64,000 nucleotides of DNA from Nelumbo lutea (taxonomy: Eukaryota > Streptophyta > Magnoliopsida > Proteales > Nelumbonaceae). The stretch is taken from contig JAKGHH010000002.1 in the NCBI GenBank assembly GCA_022828595.1, positions 40,580,222 to 40,644,221 of the forward strand. The letters run 5' to 3'. The notes under the pieces were generated by a model, which did no database searches, was not told the origin of the DNA, and was given only the letters and a program-made list of their open reading frames with translations. Shown here in pieces: positions 58,798-64,000 of this stretch. The first letter of the stretch is position 1. Each line of letters opens with the position of its first letter. Position numbers and translations under genes: made by a program.

Positions 58798-60120
58798 ATG
58801 CCTATATTTCTAGAATAGCAAATCAGCTACTAGAAACTTCTTGAGGTATTTAAGGATCCTCTTTACAGTTTCAAAGTGAGTGAGTCCTAGGATTGCGCAT
58901 GAACTAACTAAGGACACCCACTGCATAAGTAGTACCAGGCTTGGTCATAGGCAAATATAAGAGTCTCCCTACAAGACTACAAGTCTCTAGAACTTCTTCA
59001 CATCTTTCAAGAACTCCTCTTAATTGTCTCCTACCTGATGAGTTAATTGGCTTCACCCATAACTTGTCTCTATCTTCTAATAGATCTAGTACATATTTCC
59101 ATTGAAAAATAAAGATGCCTTTTTGAGAGCGGGCAACTTCAATCCCAAGAATTAACATAAGGGTTCTAGATTTTTCACCTCGAATTGAGTGGTTAAGAAT
59201 TTGTTCAGTTTTTGTATTTCAATCTTTTAGTCTCCTATGATCACTATGTCATCAACATACATAATTAAAGCTGCAATTTTCCATTTACCTTTCTTCATAA
59301 ACAGAGTGTGATCTGACTGGCATTGTTTGAACCCCATTTAGTGAACAGCTAAGTGAAGCTTATTAAACCAGACCCGAGGTGATGTTTCAACCCATATAAT
59401 GATTTTTTTAACATGCACACCTTCTGCTCTCTACCTTTGGCGCAAAAACATGAAGGTTGAGTCATGCACACTTCCTACTCACCATTCAAGAATGCATTTT
59501 TAATGTCCAACTGATGAACTTCCCAGTTAAGATTTGTTGCCAATGAAAAAAGAATCCTAATAGAATTCATCTTGGCTATTAGAGCAAATGTCTATGCATA
59601 ATCTATTCCATAGACCTATGTAAACCTTTTTGCCACCAATTTGGCCTTGTACTTTTCAATTGTTCCATCAGCCTTATGTTTCACTATGAACACCCACTTG
59701 CATCCCACTAGTTCTTTTCCTTCAGGAAGATCCCACCAACTCTCAAGTGCTATTTTGTGCAATGCATCAATTTCTTCCTTCATTGCATCTGTCATTTAGG
59801 TTTGGATAAAGCTTTTGCCACATTCTTAGGAATAGAGACACTGTCAACGGAGGAAATGAATGTACAATATGAAGGTAAAATATGATCATAAGACACAAAG
59901 TGAGAGATATGATGATTAGTAGTACAAGATCTAACACCCTTTCTTAGCAATAGGAACAAAAAGATCATTAATAGCAGGGGATCAATATTAAGAGGTTCTA
60001 GCCGATGATGAGGATCTATCTCTAGAGAATCCGATGATGTTAGTTGCACAATTTCAGGTTCCACGACTTTTGAACTCTGTTGGCTCTTATGGTAGTGAAG
60101 AAAGACACGAAATGGAGGAG
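58798..60120 (-). pseudogene. Copia reverse transcriptase, broken
   Basis: Pieces in several frames: KHKADGTIEKYKA (about 59690-59650), NWEVHQLDIKNAFLNGE (59535-59480), MYVDDIVI at about 59244-59262 with the catalytic pair intact, and ILGIEVARSQKGIFIFQWKY with GRLLYLPMTKPGTTYAV (59158-58904). Stops throughout. Confidence 0.8.
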
Positions 60121-60184
60121 GATTAGGAAGATGAGGTAATTAAGTCTGAGCCTAGGTGAGTTTCTCCTCAACCCTACTCTCTCC

Positions 60185-60676
60185 CTAAGGAGAAACCGAG
60201 AAGAAAGGTTGATTCTCAAAGAACGATACATCCATGGAGACATAATACTTACATGAGGTGGGGTCATAGCAACGGTAACCCTTTTGAGATAAAGAGTGTC
60301 CGAGGAAAACATAAGGAATAGCACGAGGATCGAGTTTATCATGAATAGGGGACAAGTCATGAATAAAGCAACGACACCCAAAAACATGCATTGGAATGGG
60401 GGACAACATAGCTATAGGAAACACAAATTGATTTGGGGCTTTATACTCTAGTAACCGACATGGCATATGATTAATGATATATGCAGCACATAGAACAACA
60501 TCTATCCAAAAGCGTTTTGGAGCATTCATATGGAGTAATAAACCACGAGCTACTTCGAGAAGATGACAAGTTTTTCTTTCAGCAACACCGTTTTGCTGGG
60601 GTGTCCTAGCACAAGAGCTTCGATGAAGAGATCCACACGAAGTAAAGAACTCCGTGAGATCACTATGGAAGTACAA
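60185..60676 (-). pseudogene. Copia integrase, C-terminal part
   Basis: SSCARTPQQNGVAERKTCHL, then FWIDVVLCAAYIINHMPCR, PMHVFGCRCFIHDL and YVFLGHSLSQKGYRCY. This is the end of the integrase core with its E and the following hinge region. The upstream core and protease are not readable. Confidence 0.85.
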
Positions 60677-60679
60677 TCT

Positions 60680-62160
60680 TTGGCATTGTCCAACTGGAAA
60701 ATATAAATTTCAGTTTAGTATTAAGTGAAAATCATGTGTTGAAAGTCTTTTACAATCTTTGGCACTTCATCTTTATATCACATAGGATAAACCCAAGTAT
60801 ATCTATAGTAGTCATCAATTAAAGTAATGAAATACTTATCTCCAGTCTTAGTAGGTAGAGTAACAGGGCCCTAAACATCAGAATAGATAATATGAAATGG
60901 AAATTCATATCTTTTATTTCTTAAAGGAAAAAACTTCTATAATGTTTGCTCAATTGACATGTTTGACACTGCAACTTACTAAATAACAATGATTTAAATA
61001 ATTCTAGAAACATAAGTTTTAATGACTCAAAAGAAAGATGACCAAGATGACTATGCCATAAGTAGGCTTAACTCTTATTAGATGAACTTAAAGACTCTAT
61101 AGGTAAAAGATCGGTTTTATTCTTCTCCAACACATAGAGACCATCCACCATACTTCCTCTACAATCGTCTTCCTCAAGGCCAAATCCTGAAACACACATG
61201 AAGAAGGAAAGAAAGTAATTGAGAAAGTAGAGTATTCAACTTGTAGTTGGTATATCTTGGCGTAGTGCCTTTGCTTTGAATAAGTAGATTTTGCTTGTTC
61301 CCATCAAGTTATTTCAGCCCACATGAATGTCTTCCTTACCTGTGGCAACATAGAAACCAAGAACCATGACATCACCATACTATTTTTTTGGTAACACCTA
61401 TCATATTCAACACTTCCAAGTCTGTGGTTCCTTTACTTTACCATTAATATATCATATTTCCCCCTCAGCAGTAATGTAGAGTTTCATTCCCCTATACTAT
61501 TCAAGGTAGTCAAAGAGAATTACAATCATGGGAAAACTCATTTCAATCCCCCACTCATTATGTTTTGACTTCCTCAAACTCCAGAAGAAGTTATAGAATT
61601 CTCAAAGGGCATGGTTAAAAAAATTTCAGTCTCAACACACAACTTAGGATCGCTTCTTACACCAAAAAACAATTCCTAGTTCCATAACAAATAAGCAGTC
61701 CGCATACACACTTCAGTTTGGACACAAACTGAGCACAAAACAACACCAATTTCCAAACAAAAAAGGTAAGATCAAATTGATTTCAGACCTGTATGGGTTA
61801 ACAGTTCCAACCTACCAATATTCCAGCATGTCTAAGTGCATTAACCATCAAGAGAAATCCTTAACAAATTGTAATCACACCAAAAACTGGAAATAATAGG
61901 TCATCTGTGACCTATAGTCATCCGTTCATAGGTACAGGATCATACGATCCAAGAAAAAAAAAAGTCTAAACCTCACAAATTTCTGACAACATTTAGCAGC
62001 CTAGCTTCATTTGAATTTTTTTCTTGGTACATGACCAAGAAAGATAAGAGAAAAAAATAGGAAGGTTTGTACTAGTTGTAGGTCAGTTTTTTGTTCTTAG
62101 TCTGGAGAAGACAACAAGTTGAAGTGGAAGACTTGTTCGAATTGCTCACATTCAATAAAC
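60680..62160 (-). other. Gag/protease region of the Copia element, unreadable
   Basis: Lies between the integrase and the primer-binding site, where gag and protease should be. No open frame or clear motif was found, consistent with heavy decay. Confidence 0.5.
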
Positions 62161-62178
62161 CCACTCGGATACCACTTA

Positions 62179-62455
62179 ATAGTAGAGAAACGACAAAAAA
62201 TAAGAGAGAAAAGGGAGGAGAGGAAGAAGGGAGAAGGTAGAAGAGAAGAAGAAAGATTGGAAACAAAAAAGAATTACTGGTGGCGCCAGAATATATTAAT
62301 ATTTAGATGGCGACCAAAAAAGAAAGGGAAAAGACCCTTGTGCCCCTGTTGTAACTAAAGTACAATAACAACTATAAAATAAATACTTTAAATAGACCAA
62401 ACAAACCCTAACTAGAAAAAATTATAAAATAGAAATAAAGTAAACTATTTCAACA
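62179..62455 (-). repeat. 5' LTR of the Copia element
   Basis: Homologous to 58036-58305. On the minus strand it starts TGTTGAAATAG and ends before AAG|TGGTATCC at the primer-binding site. Confidence 0.82.
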
Positions 62456-63750
62456 GATGTCAGTCGACAATCCCTTGAACACCCCACTGGGATGCTCTGT
62501 TCAAGCAAACACTGTAGTTCAGCACAATCCAACTTGACTCGATTCAAATGACTTGAATCGATTTGGTTTGGTTCTGATTTGCACAATTCAATCTAGTTCA
62601 CTCATCTCTATCAATCTAAATCAGTGGCATTGGAATTGGATCAAATGGGCATAATTCAAGTTGATAGGCTAAGATAAACTCACCTTTGTGGGGTTGGTTC
62701 AAGAGGTTTTTCAACTCCGTTCTAGTTGAAATTCTATGGACCCATAATAGACCCATGATCCATTTATATGTGAAATTTCAAGCTAAAACTTTTTTTTTTT
62801 TTTTGGATTTGGAGATATTGGACCAGTTTAGTGATTGATTTGTTGGTTCATTATCATACCATCAATTTTGGGAGGCATGTTTATAGGGTTTCCAAAGGTT
62901 GAAATTTGGAGGGCTCATAAATGACACAATTTTCCATCTATGTAAAAACTATTATGGTGAAATAATCCTTGGATATTCTTATTTGAATCTAGTTAAATGG
63001 TTATTTTTCTAAATTTGCATTTTGCCTTTGTATTTGTTAGTTTTGTAATATTTTCTATTAATTATATGAAAAATGCATGTGGTAATAATTATTATACATA
63101 TTTTATATTTATATTTATTTCATTTAAGTATAACTGTGAGGGTCTCCTCTATAAATAAGTCATATTTTTGTACCTAACCATGATGGGTAGTAGATTGACC
63201 CAACGGAAGGATGCTACTTTGAATGGTTGAAGTGGGACAAGAAGAATAAATAAGACATTTGAAAATCCCTTAGTCCAATGGTGATGGGCCTATCTAAATA
63301 ATAGAATCACTTAACTAGTTTGGACCATGGACATTATAAAATTATTGTTCAGCCCAATGAAAAGACAATAACATTAAATGAATCATGGGTCAAGACCTAA
63401 TAAGGATTATGTTATGTAATGGTCTTGATAAAATTCAATTGCTTGTTTCCCCCAATTTGATTTATGTCATTGATATGTTTGTATATGCTTGGCATGTGGG
63501 ATGACATTTTTTGTACATTTACTAATATACAACTATAGTTAATCCAATAATAGTTACGGGTTATTTGTCTAGTGTTGAAATGTTGACTAGTACAAATTTT
63601 AATAAATGGAAAGACTAGACCATGATTCTTCTAGTGTGTATGGATCTAGATCTTTAAATTGCGACTCAATCCCATTGAAGCCATTAGTACTAGTGAACAA
63701 AAAACACTTTATCAAAAGTGAGAAAAGTGAGAATGCTTAAATTATACGAG
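62456..63750. other. Intergenic or intronic stretch, nothing recognised
   Basis: AT-rich, with a T run at 62790-62804. No seipin exon, domain or defined repeat seen. Confidence 0.4.
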
Positions 63751-63759
63751 TCTGATGAT

Positions 63760-64000
63760 CATGAGGATCATCATTTCTACTACAATCCATGGGATTATTT
63801 CTGAAAAGAAAAATGCGGTGGAGAAGAATTTTGCTTGATTCATCAAAACACTGCCAAGTACCCATATAATTAAGATGATGATTATGAAGTATGATGGTCA
63901 TGATAGTGCACATGAGCATATCATGAAAATGAGTGACATGACAAATCAGCTGAAAGTAATGGATATGGATAATACCTGAAGGATTACTTGTACATTTCAT
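63760..64000 (+). pseudogene. Copia gag fragment at the window edge
   Basis: Broken frames give SEKKNAVEKNFA (about 63802-63836), then KMMIMKYDGHDSAHEHIMKM and SDMTNQLKVMDMD, then after a frame change PEGLLVHF. This is the UBN2-type gag core of Copia elements. It continues beyond the window. Confidence 0.7.

Larger units (their letters stand above)
58036..62455 (-). mobile_element. Ty1/Copia element with both LTRs, about 4.4 kb
   Basis: LTRs 58036-58305 (3') and about 62179-62455 (5') share GTAGAAGAGAAGAAGAAAG, GAATTACTGGTGGCGCCA and the start TGTTGAAATAG. Primer-binding site TGGTATCCGAGTGG (62175-62162, minus) matches the initiator-Met type (TGGTATCAGAG). Polypurine tract TTGAGGGGGAGTG borders the 3' LTR. 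Coding order on the minus strand is integrase, RT, RNase H. No convincing target duplication. It lies within the presumed seipin intron 1. Confidence 0.88.

Noticed and set aside
1..64000. tRNA, rRNA or snoRNA genes
   Set aside because: I scanned by eye for tRNA B-box type GGTTCGA sequences with a matching A box and found none convincing. A tRNAscan-SE and Infernal run would settle this.

Overview
This window is nuclear DNA of a flowering plant, probably a dicot or other non-grass. The evidence is short GT-AG introns, AT-rich intergenic DNA, Ty3/Gypsy and Ty1/Copia LTR retrotransposons, LINEs, many MITEs, and host genes of plant families (clade II glutamate-receptor-like channels, seipin, bHLH). 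I cannot name the species. Only three host loci plus one bHLH relic are visible; most of the rest is mobile-element DNA in several layers.

Layout. 1-2853: 3' end of a Tat-like Gypsy element. It carries a spliced, antisense Transposase_28-type gene with its own TATA box and ends in a 752-bp LTR. 3300-5600: reversed LINE 3' ends. 6290-8370: AT-rich degenerate tandem duplications. 9640-15700: MITEs, an RTE LINE, LINE ORF1 pieces and a bHLH pseudogene. 15842-21976 (minus): a five-exon GLR gene that looks intact (966 codons). 24173-31380: a decayed Copia element interrupted by a 3.6-kb non-autonomous LTR element (24223-27803, TSD ATAAC) and by a hAT MITE. 32-34 kb: nested MITEs. 34598-46820 (minus): a second GLR copy, now a pseudogene with frameshifts, a lost splice acceptor, no visible start codon, and a 5.8-kb Gypsy element inside exon 1. 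49.5-52 kb: two Copia remnants. 53195-55135: a Tourist-like MITE body amplified into a higher-order tandem array. 55607 onward (plus): first exon of a seipin gene. A minus-strand Copia element (58036-62455) and a Copia gag fragment (63760-64000) lie downstream in what may be a very long first intron.

Function. The intact GLR is expected to be a membrane amino-acid-gated cation channel, and seipin an ER protein of lipid-droplet formation. Nothing links the two beyond proximity. The most unusual structures are the antisense spliced gene inside the Gypsy element, the LTR built largely of four minisatellite blocks, and the MITE-derived higher-order array. All coordinates and splice sites were read by eye.
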